Assembly: GCF_030269365.1 (NCBI RefSeq)
Contig: NZ_BSTF01000005.1
Span: forward strand, 248,001 to 312,000
DNA length: 64,000 nucleotides
DNA from: Lentzea sp. NBRC 102530
GTDB lineage: Bacteria > Actinomycetota > Actinomycetes > Mycobacteriales > Pseudonocardiaceae
Direction: 5' to 3'
This document shows positions 49,197-58,606 of the stretch, in pieces (the first letter of the stretch is position 1; each line of letters starts with the position of its first letter). Position numbers and translations under genes: made by a program. The notes beneath the pieces were generated by a model. That model was not told the origin of the DNA. It saw nothing but the letters and a program-made list of their open reading frames with translations, and did no database searches.

Positions 49197-52053
49197 CGGT
49201 CAGTCCCGGCAGCTGAGCCCTCAGCTCCTCCAGGCGGGACAGCGACTCGGGCTGGCGCACCACCAGGTGTTCCAGTCCCGGCAGCACGCGCAGGTCGTCG
49301 GCAGCGGGCAGTCCGAACACCTCCAGCGTGCGGATGGTCGGCCACCGCTCCAGCCCCGCCAGCGGGTAGGGCGGGCGGTGGTCGATCGCCAGTTCGCGCA
49401 GTCCCGGCAGTGCGGGCAACGCGCCCAGCCCCTCGTCGGTCGCCGAGTCGCGGATCTGCAACCGCCGCAGCGCGCCGCCCTCCAGTGACGCGAGGTCGAC
49501 CCGGCTGAAGTGCAGGTGCAGTTCGTCGAGGTCCTTCACCGGCGCCAGGTCGATCCGGCCGAGCGGGCGGCAACGGCTCAGGTGCAGTTCCTTCAGCGAG
49601 CGCGAGCCGGCCAACGGCGCCAGGTCGCGCAGGACTTCGTTCTGCCACAGCTCCAGCCGGTGCAGTGACGGCATGGCGCCCAGCGGGTCCAGCGGGTTGA
49701 TGTTGCCGATGCACCGCACGTGCCGCAGCTTCTCCAGGTGCATGATGAACTGGATCCGGTGCCAGCCGCGGACGTCCACCCTGCGGTCGCCGAAGTCCAC
49801 CTTGGACAGCACGGACCGCGCGTACTGCTCGGCGTCCGGGGTGTTGCGCCACGCCCGCAGGAGTTCGTCGATGACCATCGCGTGGTCGACCGCCACGAAC
49901 TCCGCGATCCGTTCCCACGCGCCCTCGCCGCCGATGTTCGCGAGCGTCCGCACGACGTAGGCGGCCTCGTCGGACGCCTCCGGGCCGGGCAGCAGGTCGA
50001 CCACGAACGAGCCGGCCTCGGACAGCGCGTCGGCGTGCGCGAAGCTCTTCGGCGGGATCAGCGCGGCCGCGGCGGCCGTGACCTGGGCGCGGGCGGTCTC
50101 CGGTTCGATCACGTCGGCCTGGTCGAGGCACGCCAGCGCGAGCAGTCGCAGCTTGTCGCGGCCGCGTTCGTCCTTGCGCGTGTCGTCGTTGCCCGCCAGC
50201 AGGTCCATCAGCACGCGGGCCCGTTCCCGCGGCCGGGCGTGCGCGACCGCCATCACCACGACGTCGTGCCACTCGTCCAGATGCGCCCTGTCCACCAACA
50301 GGTTCAGGTCACCGGCGTCCACGACCTCCTTGGCCGCCAGGTAGTCCCGGAACGTCCGGTGCACGAACTGCACGCGCTCGCCCGTCACCTCGCGCAGCAG
50401 CCCGGCGCGTTCGAGCAGTCGTTGCATCGCGTCGGACGGGTCGGTCTCGTGCGAACGCAACCCGCGCATCGCGTTGCCGAGCCGGTGCACGGCCTCCTCG
50501 CGCGGCACCATCAGCTCCCGGTTGCGCACCAGCGAGTACGCGAACCGTTGCAGCAGGACGAGTTGTTCCTCCTTGGAGAACGACGGCAGCGCGAGCCCGC
50601 GGTCCTCGTCCCAGCGCACCAGCAGCAGGTCCAGCGCGGCCTCGTAGAGCGACCGCCGATCGCGCGGCAGGTGCATGTTCCGGTCCTGGTGCAACGCGCA
50701 CAGCAGGCCGGCCAGCAACGGGCTCGACGCGAGCCGCCGCAGGTCGGGCCGTTTCGCGAGGGTCGCGACCAGCCGGGCCTCGCAGTCGGTGAGCCACACC
50801 CGTGCGTCGCGGGTCAGCCCCGGTTCGTCGCGGGCCGCGGTGTGCCAGGCCTCCACGAAGTCCCGCACCCCCTTGTCGCTCAACGGCAACAGGTCGAACG
50901 CGGCGAACCCGGCGTCCTCCAGCCAGTCCTCCGGCACGGCGGCGGGCCGCGTCGTGATCGCGTACCGGGCGTCGGGATAGGCCGTGACCAGCTTCTCGAG
51001 CCACTGCCGCGCCTCGGCCCTGCGTTCGGACACCAGTTCGTCCACACCGTCGACGAGGACGAGCGCGCGCCCCTCCTTCAGCCGCGCGGTGACCCAGCCC
51101 GCCGGCTTCTCCTCCTCGATCATCGAGGCGGTCGGGGAGATGAACTCCTCCGGCTTCGGCAGCGACGTGTACTGCCGCAACGGCACGAAGAACGGCACCA
51201 GCCCCAGCCACTCGTTGCCCGACGTCCTGGTCTGGCCGAGGGAGTTCATCGCGAGCCAGCGCAGGAACGTCGTCTTGCCCGCGCCGGCACCGCCCCTGAT
51301 CAGCACCCTCGGGGTGTCCGCGAGCGCCGCCGCCACCGGCAGTCCGGCGCCGGTCAGCTCGTCGGTGTCGCCGACCCGCGCGACCGCCAGCGACACGTAC
51401 GAGGTGTCGAACGACTGCCTGCGCGGTGCCCGGCCCCGCGACACCCCGAAGAGCTCCAGCCCGCCCAGTGCGTGCGCGACCTGGTCGGCGTAGCGGTCCT
51501 CGAAGTCGCGGTGAGCGGTGGTGAGCGCCAGTTGGTGCTGGTCAGCGAGCCGTGCCACGGCGTCGGCGGTCGCCTTGCCCATCCGGAACATCTCCACCGC
51601 GAGCCGGCGCGCGTACTCCGGCTGCGACCACACGAGTTCCACGACCGCGACACAGACCCGCAGCAGCAACGCGTCGTACACGGCCGTCGCCTGCTCCGAC
51701 AGACCGGCCGCCCGCCGGATGCGACCGGACCTCGACAGCACGTGGGCCCGCAACGACTCGGGCGTCAGCATCACCCGCAACGCCTCGTCGGGCCGCAGCG
51801 GGAGCGAGGCCTCGATCGACTCGCGCACCGCGTCCACCGCGGCCTGCCACTCGTGCTGCTCGACACCGCTGAGCTCGCCGCGCGCCAGCTCCCCGCTGAC
51901 CCGTTCGACCAGCGGTCCCGGTCTGGTCAGCTCGCGCCGGCGCTTCTTGTCCCTGGCGCCCTTGTGCACGACGTCGAAGAGACCGAGGAGCACCCGCTCC
52001 AGCACGGTCTCCAGCACCATCAGCAGTCCGGCGGAGAACGGATCGGCCACCAC
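49186..52053 (-). CDS. NACHT NTPase with C-terminal leucine-rich repeats
   Basis: A 955-aa STAND protein. An N-terminal helical region of about 200 residues precedes the NACHT domain with Walker A GGAGAGKTT (254-262), Walker B LVLVDGVDEL (331-340) and the sensor region YAITTRPAAVPEDWL. A helical winged/superhelical part follows, with FVHRTFRDYLAAKEVVD, a phrase common in NACHT proteins. From about 775 to the end, leucine-rich repeats (LHRLELWQN, LKELHLSRC, LDELHLHFSRVDLASLEGG, LRELAIDHRPP) form the probable sensor. Known bacterial NACHT proteins act in antiphage defence. No separate effector domain is evident. GTG start; two consecutive GTGs are possible. Confidence 0.92.
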   Translation of the reverse strand: MVADPFSAGLLMVLETVLERVLLGLFDVVHKGARDKKRRRELTRPGPLVERVSGELARGELSGVEQHEWQAAVDAVRESIEASLPLRPDEALRVMLTPESLRAHVLSRSGRIRRAAGLSEQATAVYDALLLRVCVAVVELVWSQPEYARRLAVEMFRMGKATADAVARLADQHQLALTTAHRDFEDRYADQVAHALGGLELFGVSRGRAPRRQSFDTSYVSLAVARVGDTDELTGAGLPVAAALADTPRVLIRGGAGAGKTTFLRWLAMNSLGQTRTSGNEWLGLVPFFVPLRQYTSLPKPEEFISPTASMIEEEKPAGWVTARLKEGRALVLVDGVDELVSERRAEARQWLEKLVTAYPDARYAITTRPAAVPEDWLEDAGFAAFDLLPLSDKGVRDFVEAWHTAARDEPGLTRDARVWLTDCEARLVATLAKRPDLRRLASSPLLAGLLCALHQDRNMHLPRDRRSLYEAALDLLLVRWDEDRGLALPSFSKEEQLVLLQRFAYSLVRNRELMVPREEAVHRLGNAMRGLRSHETDPSDAMQRLLERAGLLREVTGERVQFVHRTFRDYLAAKEVVDAGDLNLLVDRAHLDEWHDVVVMAVAHARPRERARVLMDLLAGNDDTRKDERGRDKLRLLALACLDQADVIEPETARAQVTAAAAALIPPKSFAHADALSEAGSFVVDLLPGPEASDEAAYVVRTLANIGGEGAWERIAEFVAVDHAMVIDELLRAWRNTPDAEQYARSVLSKVDFGDRRVDVRGWHRIQFIMHLEKLRHVRCIGNINPLDPLGAMPSLHRLELWQNEVLRDLAPLAGSRSLKELHLSRCRPLGRIDLAPVKDLDELHLHFSRVDLASLEGGALRRLQIRDSATDEGLGALPALPGLRELAIDHRPPYPLAGLERWPTIRTLEVFGLPAADDLRVLPGLEHLVVRQPESLSRLEELRAQLPGLTVTT

Positions 52054-52102
52054 CCCAGTATCGGCACGTGCTCAGGTGGTGCGGGGGTACTTCACCAGCT
52101 GT

Positions 52103-54019
52103 TCATCCGGGGAGGGCGACCTTGCGGACGTGGCCGATCTCGAAGTCCCTGCTGGTGCCGTCCGCGAGGTCCGCGCTGACGATGCCTTCGAGGTGCTTGG
52201 TCGGCACGATCACGTGGGTCTCGGTGTTGCGCGGCCCGGTGGCGTACTTGATCTCGACGCGGCTGCCGTCGACCAGTGCCGACGACAGCAGCACGACCTC
52301 CTCGTCGCGCAGGAAGACGTTCTGGTCGCGCAGCATCCGCGCCGCCGTCGCCCTGGGCGAGCCCCGTCCCGCGCTCGGCCGTTCCTGCTCGACCAGCCGG
52401 ACCGCGAGCTGCGTCAGCTCCAGGTCGTCCACCTCGGTCCGCCGATGGTCGGGCCTGCGTTCGCCGCGCGCGTGCGCCCGCTTGCGCTCAACGGTCTCCA
52501 CAATGGACTGTTCACCCGCATCGAGTCCCGTAGGCGCGTACCCGCAGCGGCGCAACGCGGTGAGGGTCTCCGCCATCGGCTGGGCCGAGGCCAGCACGGT
52601 CGGCGCGAGGAACCGCAGCTTCAGCGACGCGAGCCGCTTCGACTTCACGATCTCCTGCAGCAGCACCGGATCGGTGGCCCGCACGCAGCTCGCCACGTCC
52701 GTCACCGTCAGGTGCCCGTGCCGCCGCGCCACGTCGTGGACCTGGTACTCGATCACCTGCGGCAGCGCGGCCTCCGACACCGCCGCGAGTCGCCCGAGCA
52801 CCTCGTCGGCCGACAGCCCGGTGTCGAGAGCGCGCCGCACCGACCCGGCCGACATCCGCCACACCCGTGCGGCGTCGTTGTCCTCCAGGTCCGCCACCAG
52901 GTTCAGCGTCGCGCTCAGCTCCGGCGACGGCAGGCCGTTCACCACGGCCGTCATGTCCGTCTGGAACGCGGCCTTCTCCGTCGCCGGCGGCATCAACTCG
53001 ACCGCGGCGGCCTCGACGTCACCGCCGTCCCGCACCGCCACCCCCAGCGGCGTGAGCGCGCCACCGGCCACCATGCCCAGCGACTCCAGCTCGCTGATCA
53101 CCGCCGCCGTGGCCCGCTCGTCGTGCACCGCGGGCCGTTCCCACGAGAGGTCCGCGACCAGTTCGCTGGTGTGGGTGAACGCCTCGTCGGCTTGGAAGCG
53201 CTCCAACGTACTGCGCCGCAACAGCAGCCCGGCCGCCCCGGGGTAGTCGCGCAACGCGGCCCGCGCCTGGTCCGGTTCCGGCCGCCAGTCCATCCGCTGC
53301 CACGCGTGGACCAGCGCCGCGAGCCGCGGTCCCGGTTGCGAGTCGAGCCACGCGTCCCCGTGCCTCGTGGGCAGCAACCGCCCCCTGTCCACCCCGACGA
53401 GCTGGGCCTCCGCCGCCAGTTCCAGCCACAACCGCAGCACGCCGTCCGCGACCCGCAACGCCCGCGCCACCCGGCGGATCTCCACGGTCGCCACGCCGCC
53501 GGTGTAGCGGGCGTCGAACGTGTCCTGCTCGCAGTGCGCCAGCAGTCGCGCGACACCGTCCACAGTGGACATGGCGGGCACGATCGGCGACACCGCGGAC
53601 GCCTTGCGCCTGCCCGGCGCCGGAGGGCGTAACGTCAACTTCCCCTGCGTGGCCCCGCTGGTGCGCACGGAGTTGATCGCCGCCAGCCGGGACCCCTCCG
53701 GCCACGCCAGCGCCCGTTGCTTGAGCTCGCCGAACGCCCGCTCGAAGTCGCCGAGCGAACACCGCAGTTCCGCGCAGACCGTGTCGACCGTCCCGGAGTT
53801 CCCCTGCGCCACGATCGCCCCGAGCACGTCGAGCGCGCCTTGGTCCAGCGTGTCCTCACCGGCGTGCACCGAATCCGCGTCGGTCAGCTGTGTCGCGAGG
53901 TCCTTCAACGTCCGGAGGTAGCGGTCGGCGACGTCGCGGCGGTGCAGCAGGATCGCGGCCACCTCGTCCGGCTCGAGTTGGAGGAGCCAGGTCGCGAGCG
54001 CGTTGATACGGCGTGGCAT
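52103..54019 (-). CDS. Helicase-associated (Helicase_C_3) domain protein
   Basis: A 638-aa protein of the type that lies beside the XPB helicase gene in mycobacteria (Rv0862c-like). The N-terminus (INALATWLLQLEPDEVAAILLHRRDV) and the C-terminal Helicase_C_3 part (PQVIEYQVHDVARRHG, LTVTDVASCVRATD, LRRCGYAPTGLDAGE) are typical, followed by a WYL-like end (VEIKYATGPRNTETHVIVPTKHLEG). No XPB helicase gene is in the window. Possibly involved in DNA repair or regulation. Its ATG is 7 bases after CATAAT (54032-54027). Confidence 0.8.
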   Translation of the reverse strand: MPRRINALATWLLQLEPDEVAAILLHRRDVADRYLRTLKDLATQLTDADSVHAGEDTLDQGALDVLGAIVAQGNSGTVDTVCAELRCSLGDFERAFGELKQRALAWPEGSRLAAINSVRTSGATQGKLTLRPPAPGRRKASAVSPIVPAMSTVDGVARLLAHCEQDTFDARYTGGVATVEIRRVARALRVADGVLRLWLELAAEAQLVGVDRGRLLPTRHGDAWLDSQPGPRLAALVHAWQRMDWRPEPDQARAALRDYPGAAGLLLRRSTLERFQADEAFTHTSELVADLSWERPAVHDERATAAVISELESLGMVAGGALTPLGVAVRDGGDVEAAAVELMPPATEKAAFQTDMTAVVNGLPSPELSATLNLVADLEDNDAARVWRMSAGSVRRALDTGLSADEVLGRLAAVSEAALPQVIEYQVHDVARRHGHLTVTDVASCVRATDPVLLQEIVKSKRLASLKLRFLAPTVLASAQPMAETLTALRRCGYAPTGLDAGEQSIVETVERKRAHARGERRPDHRRTEVDDLELTQLAVRLVEQERPSAGRGSPRATAARMLRDQNVFLRDEEVVLLSSALVDGSRVEIKYATGPRNTETHVIVPTKHLEGIVSADLADGTSRDFEIGHVRKVALPG

Positions 54020-54082
54020 TCATCGGATTATGTCCTGGTTGTGTGCGCTCAAACGAATTTTCACCGGCATGGGCGATCCGCC

Positions 54083-54088
54083 TAGGCT
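54083..54088 (+). promoter_or_regulatory. -10 box TAGGCT before the DUF2461 gene
   Basis: TAGGCT, then GACTCG and the GTG at 54095; leaderless arrangement. Confidence 0.6.
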
Positions 54089-54094
54089 GACTCG

Positions 54095-54742
54095 GTGACG
54101 TTCAGCGGTTTCGGCGAGTACGCCATTGACTTCTACGACGGTCTGGTCCTGGACAACTCGAAGGCGTACTGGGACGACCACAAGGAGACCTACCTGCGCG
54201 ACGTGCGCGCGCCGATGGAGGCGCTGCTGCTGGCGCTGGAGCAGGAGTTCGGCGAGGGCAAGGTCTTCCGGCCGTACCGCGACGTGCGGTTCGCCAAGGA
54301 CAAGACCCCGTACAAGGACCACTGCGGCGGCGTGGTCGAGAAGGGACGTGGCGGTGGCGCGTACTACGTGCAGATCAGCCCCGAGGGCCTGATGACCGGC
54401 GGCGGCTCGTTCCACATGCAGTCCGACCAGCTCGCCCGCTACCGCGCCTCGGTCGACGCGCACGGCGTCCTGCTGCGCAAGATCGTGGACAAGCTCGTGA
54501 AGCAGGGGTGGGCGGTCGCGGGGGACGTGATGAAGTCGAAGCCCCGCGGGTTCGACGACGACCACCCGCACCTCGACCTGCTCAAGCACCGGTCGATCTA
54601 CGTGCGCAAGGTGTGGGAGCCGGACGACGTGCTGCACGAGCCGGGGTGCCTGGACCGGGTGCGCAAGTCGTGGAGGCAGCTCAAGGACTTCAACGCGTGG
54701 TGCGAGGACCACGTCGGCGTGAGCGAACAGCCGCGGCGATAG
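54095..54742 (+). CDS. DUF2461 domain protein
   Basis: A 215-aa DUF2461 (TIGR02453) protein. Typical phrases are FYDGLVLDNSKAYWDDHKETYLRDVRAPME, VFRPYRDVRFAKDKTPYKDHCGG and YVQISPEGLMTGGGSF. The family is widespread in bacteria and its function is unknown. The 3' end overlaps the convergent VanZ-like gene by 53 bases, a longer overlap than elsewhere in the window. Confidence 0.9.
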   Translation: MTFSGFGEYAIDFYDGLVLDNSKAYWDDHKETYLRDVRAPMEALLLALEQEFGEGKVFRPYRDVRFAKDKTPYKDHCGGVVEKGRGGGAYYVQISPEGLMTGGGSFHMQSDQLARYRASVDAHGVLLRKIVDKLVKQGWAVAGDVMKSKPRGFDDDHPHLDLLKHRSIYVRKVWEPDDVLHEPGCLDRVRKSWRQLKDFNAWCEDHVGVSEQPRR

Positions 54743-55034
54743 CCCAGCCGAGGCCGATGCCGAGCACGTCCACCAGGGCGTCCAGCACGTCGCCGGACCG
54801 GTGCAACGGCGTGATCAGCTGCTGGAGCACCTCCGAAAGGCCTGCGTAGGCGACCAGCCACCACAGGACGTGAGGAATCCTCGCGTACAGGCCGGTGAAC
54901 GCGAGCAGGGCGAACAGCAGCGTGTGGACCACCTTGTCCGTACCGGGTGGCGAGCTCGGCACACCTGACTCGGGGGTGAACAACACGACGACGCTGAGCA
55001 ACGCCGCGATCACAAATGGCAGCACTCGACCCAT
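54690..55034 (-). CDS. VanZ-like membrane protein
   Basis: A 114-aa protein with about four hydrophobic helices. The VanZ-type signature is FTPESGVPSSPPGTDKVVHTLLFALLAFTGL followed by AYAGLSEVLQQLI and SGDVLDALVDVLGIGLGWAI. Such proteins are linked loosely to envelope or teicoplanin resistance, with no proven reaction. I use the ATG at 55034, which lies 7 bases after TAATGT (55047-55042); the longer frame runs into pyk. Confidence 0.82.
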   Translation of the reverse strand: MGRVLPFVIAALLSVVVLFTPESGVPSSPPGTDKVVHTLLFALLAFTGLYARIPHVLWWLVAYAGLSEVLQQLITPLHRSGDVLDALVDVLGIGLGWAIAAAVRSRRRGPRTTR

Positions 55035-55098
55035 TGTCCGAACATTACCGAGGAGTAGTTCGGGATCGGTCCAGGAACGGGGTCTACTCTCTCTAGAC

Positions 55099-56523
55099 GT
55101 GAGTCGACGCGCAAAGATCGTCTGTACCCTCGGTCCCGCCACTGGCACGCCGGACAAGGTCCGCGACCTGGTAGCGGCCGGTATGGACGTGGCCAGGATG
55201 AACTTCAGCCACGGCAGCCATGCCGACCACAAGCAGGTTTACGACATGGTCCGCGCGGCAGCCGACGAGTCGGGCCGCGCCGTGGGCATCCTCGCCGACC
55301 TCCAGGGCCCCAAGATCCGCCTCGGCCGTTTCGCCGCGGGTCCGGTCGACTGGAACACCGGCGACGTGGTCCGCGTCACCGTCGAAGACGTCGAAGGCAC
55401 GCACGACCGCGTGTCGACGACGTACAAGGAGCTCGCGAAGGACGCCAAGGTCGGCGACCGCCTGCTCGTGGACGACGGCAAGGTCGGCCTCGTGGTCATC
55501 GACGTCGAAGGTTCCGACGTCGTGTGCGAGGTCACCGAAGGCGGACCCGTCAGCAACAACAAGGGCCTCTCGCTGCCCGGCATGGACGTCTCCGTGCCGG
55601 CGCTGTCGGAGAAGGACATCGAGGACCTCGAGTTCGCGCTCTCGCTGGGCGTGGACTTCATCGCCCTGTCGTTCGTCCGCTCGCCCGCCGACATCGACCT
55701 GGTCCACCAGGTCATGGACCGCGCGGGCAGCAAGCGTCTCCCGGTGATCGCGAAGATCGAGAAGCCGGAGGCCGTGGACAACCTCGAGGCCATCGTCCTC
55801 GCCTTCGACGGCGTCATGGTCGCCCGCGGTGACCTGGGCGTCGAGCTCCCGCTGGAGCACGTCCCGCTCGTGCAGAAGCGCGCGATCCAGATCGCCCGCG
55901 AGAACGCGAAGCCGGTCATCGTCGCGACCCAGATGCTCGACTCGATGATCACCAACTCCCGCCCGACCCGCGCCGAGACGTCCGACGTCGCGAACGCGGT
56001 GCTCGACGGCGCGGACGCCCTGATGCTCTCCGGCGAGACCTCGGTCGGCCGCTACGCCATCGAGTCCGTCGCGACGATGGGCCGCATCATCGAGGCCGTC
56101 GAGACCGAGTCGGTCGTCGTGCCGCCGCTGACGCACGTCCCGCGCACCAAGCGCGGCGTGATCTCGTACGCGGCCCGCGACATCGGCGAGCGCCTCAACG
56201 CCAAGGCCCTGGTCGCGTTCACGCAGTCCGGTGACACGGTCCGCCGCCTGGCTCGCCTGCACACGCACCTCCCGCTGCTGGCGTTCACGCCGGAACCCGC
56301 GGTGCGCTCGCAGCTCGCCCTGACGTGGGGCACCGAGACGTTCCTGGTGCCGCGCGTCGAGTCCACCGACGAGATGGTCCGCCAGGTCGACGTGGCCATG
56401 ATCGAGATCGGTCGTTACCAGGCTGGTGACCTCATGGTGGTCGTCGCCGGATCGCCTCCTGGCACCATTGGGTCGACGAACCTCATCCGGGTGCACCGGC
56501 TGGGGGAGGACGACCACGCGTAG
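55099..56523 (+). CDS. pyk: Pyruvate kinase
   Basis: A 474-aa pyruvate kinase converting phosphoenolpyruvate and ADP to pyruvate and ATP. Motifs are RRAKIVCTLGPATGTPDKV, MNFSHGSHADH, ILADLQGPKIRLG, the catalytic Lys region VIAKIEKPEAVDNL, VMVARGDLGVELP, ATQMLDSMI and DGADALMLSGETSVGRY. The GTG at 55099 gives the family N-terminus and lies 8 bases after TACTCT (55085-55090); the frame extends upstream through noncoding DNA. tesB follows after 9 bases. Confidence 0.97.
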   Translation: MSRRAKIVCTLGPATGTPDKVRDLVAAGMDVARMNFSHGSHADHKQVYDMVRAAADESGRAVGILADLQGPKIRLGRFAAGPVDWNTGDVVRVTVEDVEGTHDRVSTTYKELAKDAKVGDRLLVDDGKVGLVVIDVEGSDVVCEVTEGGPVSNNKGLSLPGMDVSVPALSEKDIEDLEFALSLGVDFIALSFVRSPADIDLVHQVMDRAGSKRLPVIAKIEKPEAVDNLEAIVLAFDGVMVARGDLGVELPLEHVPLVQKRAIQIARENAKPVIVATQMLDSMITNSRPTRAETSDVANAVLDGADALMLSGETSVGRYAIESVATMGRIIEAVETESVVVPPLTHVPRTKRGVISYAARDIGERLNAKALVAFTQSGDTVRRLARLHTHLPLLAFTPEPAVRSQLALTWGTETFLVPRVESTDEMVRQVDVAMIEIGRYQAGDLMVVVAGSPPGTIGSTNLIRVHRLGEDDHA

Positions 56524-56532
56524 GAGTTTGTC

Positions 56533-57435
56533 GTGACCGAGGCCGCCCGAGCCGCCGCAACCTCGCCTTCGGGCCTGAGCGGACAGTCCGCAGTGGACGA
56601 CCTGGTCGCGCTGCTCGACCTGGAACGCATCGAGGAGAACATCTTCCGAGGCGTCTCGCCCGCCGAATCGCCAGTGCGCGTGTTCGGCGGGCAGGTGGCG
56701 GGACAGGCCCTGGTGGCCGCCGGTCGCACGGTCCCGGTGGAACGGCGGGTGCACTCGCTGCACTCGTACTTCATCAGGCCCGGCGACCCCCGCGTGCCGA
56801 TCGTGTACGAGGTGGACCGCATCCGCGACGGCCGCTCGTTCACCACCCGCCGCGTCGTGGCCGTGCAGCACGGCAAGGCGATCTTCACGTTGTCGGCCTC
56901 CTTCCAGCTGGAGGAGCAGGGCAACGAGCACGCCTCCGCGATGCCCTCCGTGCCCGACCCGGAAACGCTGCCGACGTGGCGTGAGGCGACCGCGGACTTC
57001 CCGTTGATGAACGCGAAGTTCCCGCGGCCGATCGACGTGCGGTACGTCACCGAGCCGCCGTGGGAGTCCCGTGAGGACGGTCCGGGCGAGGCGGCGTCAC
57101 GGGTGTGGATGAAGGCCGACGGCAAGCTGCCGGACGACCCGATGCTGCATCTCTGCATCATGACCTACGCCTCGGACATGACGTTGCTGGACGGGGTGCT
57201 GGCCAAGCACGGTGTCTACTGGGGACTGGACAAGGTGCTAGGGGCTTCCCTCGACCACGCGATGTGGTTCCACCGGCCGTTCCGGGCCGACGAGTGGTTG
57301 TTGTACGACACCGCTTCGCCTTCCGCGTCTGGGAATCGGGGGCTGGCCACCGGGCAGTTCTTCACCCGGGACGGGGCCTTGGTGGCGACCGTCGTGCAGG
57401 AAGGGCTCATCCGGGTGATCAAGCCGTCCGAGTGA
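56533..57435 (+). CDS. tesB: Acyl-CoA thioesterase II
   Basis: A 300-aa double hot-dog thioesterase. Visible are RVFGGQVAGQALVAAGRTVP, LHSYFIRPGDP, VDRIRDGRSFTTRRVVA, SASFQ and, in the second hot-dog, LGASLDHAMWFHRPFRADEWLLYD with the catalytic Asp, then GNRGLATGQFFTRDG. It hydrolyses medium- to long-chain acyl-CoA. The pyk-tesB order is conserved in mycobacteria (pykA, tesB1), consistent with co-transcription. Confidence 0.95.
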   Translation: MTEAARAAATSPSGLSGQSAVDDLVALLDLERIEENIFRGVSPAESPVRVFGGQVAGQALVAAGRTVPVERRVHSLHSYFIRPGDPRVPIVYEVDRIRDGRSFTTRRVVAVQHGKAIFTLSASFQLEEQGNEHASAMPSVPDPETLPTWREATADFPLMNAKFPRPIDVRYVTEPPWESREDGPGEAASRVWMKADGKLPDDPMLHLCIMTYASDMTLLDGVLAKHGVYWGLDKVLGASLDHAMWFHRPFRADEWLLYDTASPSASGNRGLATGQFFTRDGALVATVVQEGLIRVIKPSE

Positions 57436-57485
57436 TGGCATGGAGGATTTCCAAGCAGGAAGCTGGTGGCGGAAGGGGTGATCAC

Positions 57486-58043
57486 ATGACCGAGAAAGCG
57501 TGGCCTGATCACCTGGTGAGCCTTGGCGTGTGGGACGCGATGCCAGAGGACAAGAACCTCGAAGTCGTGGATGGAGTCCTGCACGTGGTGGCCGCGGCTG
57601 TTCCCGCTCATCAGAAAGCCCGAAGTCGGCTGACCTATTGGCTCGACGAACAGCTTCCAGACGATTTCGACGTGTACGCCTACGTCGACGTGGTGATCGA
57701 CAACTCGAACCGGCCCACCGTGCGCAAGCCGGACGTCGTCGTGGTGACGACGGAGGCGGCTGACCGCGATCCCAAGCGTTTCGACGCGGAGGACGTGGTC
57801 CTCGCGGTGGAGATCGTGTCTCCAGGCTCCGAGCGCGATGATCGCGTCACCAAGCCCATGCAGTACGCCGAAGCGGGAATCGCGCACTACTGGCTGGTCG
57901 AACTGGGCGACCCGATCAGCCTGACGGCTTTCGAACTCGTTGACGGCATCTACAAGCTGGTGGAAGACGGTGTGGGCGAGGTGCGGCTGACGCGGCCTGC
58001 TCCGCTGGTGTTCGACCTGGACGCACTGACCCGCCGCCGCTAG
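57486..58043 (+). CDS. Uma2 family endonuclease (DUF820), copy 2
   Basis: A 185-aa Uma2 protein. The signature reads NLEVVDGVLHVVAAAVPAHQKA, TVRKPDVVVVT with the metal-binding Asp, VVLAVEIVSPGSERDDRVTKP with the Glu, and YAEAGIAHYWLVELG. It is related to the gene at 29678 but well diverged. GGAAGGGGTG precedes the ATG at 57486. The stop overlaps the convergent Lrp stop in CTAG. Its role is unknown. Confidence 0.88.
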   Translation: MTEKAWPDHLVSLGVWDAMPEDKNLEVVDGVLHVVAAAVPAHQKARSRLTYWLDEQLPDDFDVYAYVDVVIDNSNRPTVRKPDVVVVTTEAADRDPKRFDAEDVVLAVEIVSPGSERDDRVTKPMQYAEAGIAHYWLVELGDPISLTAFELVDGIYKLVEDGVGEVRLTRPAPLVFDLDALTRRR

Positions 58044-58546
58044 ACCTTCCGCCGCCGGTGGGTCGGACGCAGGTTCGCCGGCGGCGTCAGAGCGCGCGTC
58101 TCCACCCGCTCCAGCACCACCGAAGAAGTCAGGTTCCGCACCTCCGTCCGCACCGCGATCTTGTCCATCAGGAACGCCTGCAGGTGCGTCGAGTCGGCCA
58201 CCGCGATGTGGATCAGGAAGTCGGCCTGCCCGGAGACGTGGAAGATCGACCGCGTCTCCGGCTGCGCCATCACGAACGCCCGGAAACCGGCCACGACGGG
58301 CCGGGTGTGGGGGCGCACGTTCACCGAGATCACCGCTTCCAGGGGCAGCCCCGTGGTGGCCGGGTCGACCACGGCGTGGCTGCCGGTGATCACGCCGAGG
58401 TCGCGCAGCCGGCGGACCCGTTGCAGGCACGACGAAGGGGCCAGGCCGACGATCTCGGCCAGCGCGCGGTTCGGGAGGGTGGCGTCGTTCTGCAACTCCT
58501 CCAGGATGTGCCAGTCGACCGAATCCAGTTCGGCTTGTTCGCGCAT
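58040..58546 (-). CDS. Lrp/AsnC-family transcriptional regulator
   Basis: A 168-aa regulator. The helix-turn-helix lies in LDSVDWHILEELQNDATLPNRALAEIVGLAPSSCLQRVRRL; the C-terminal RAM/effector domain has GLPLEAVISVNVRPH and VSGQADFLIHIAV. It is divergent from a LysE-type exporter, the classic Lrp-exporter pairing, so it probably activates export when an amino acid is in excess. The ATG lies 8 bases after TAGGAT (58560-58555). Confidence 0.94.
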   Translation of the reverse strand: MREQAELDSVDWHILEELQNDATLPNRALAEIVGLAPSSCLQRVRRLRDLGVITGSHAVVDPATTGLPLEAVISVNVRPHTRPVVAGFRAFVMAQPETRSIFHVSGQADFLIHIAVADSTHLQAFLMDKIAVRTEVRNLTSSVVLERVETRALTPPANLRPTHRRRKV

Positions 58547-58606
58547 GACCGAACATCCTACTGAGCTGCTGGAATCGGCACGAACGAACGACAGACGATC
58601 TGCGGC

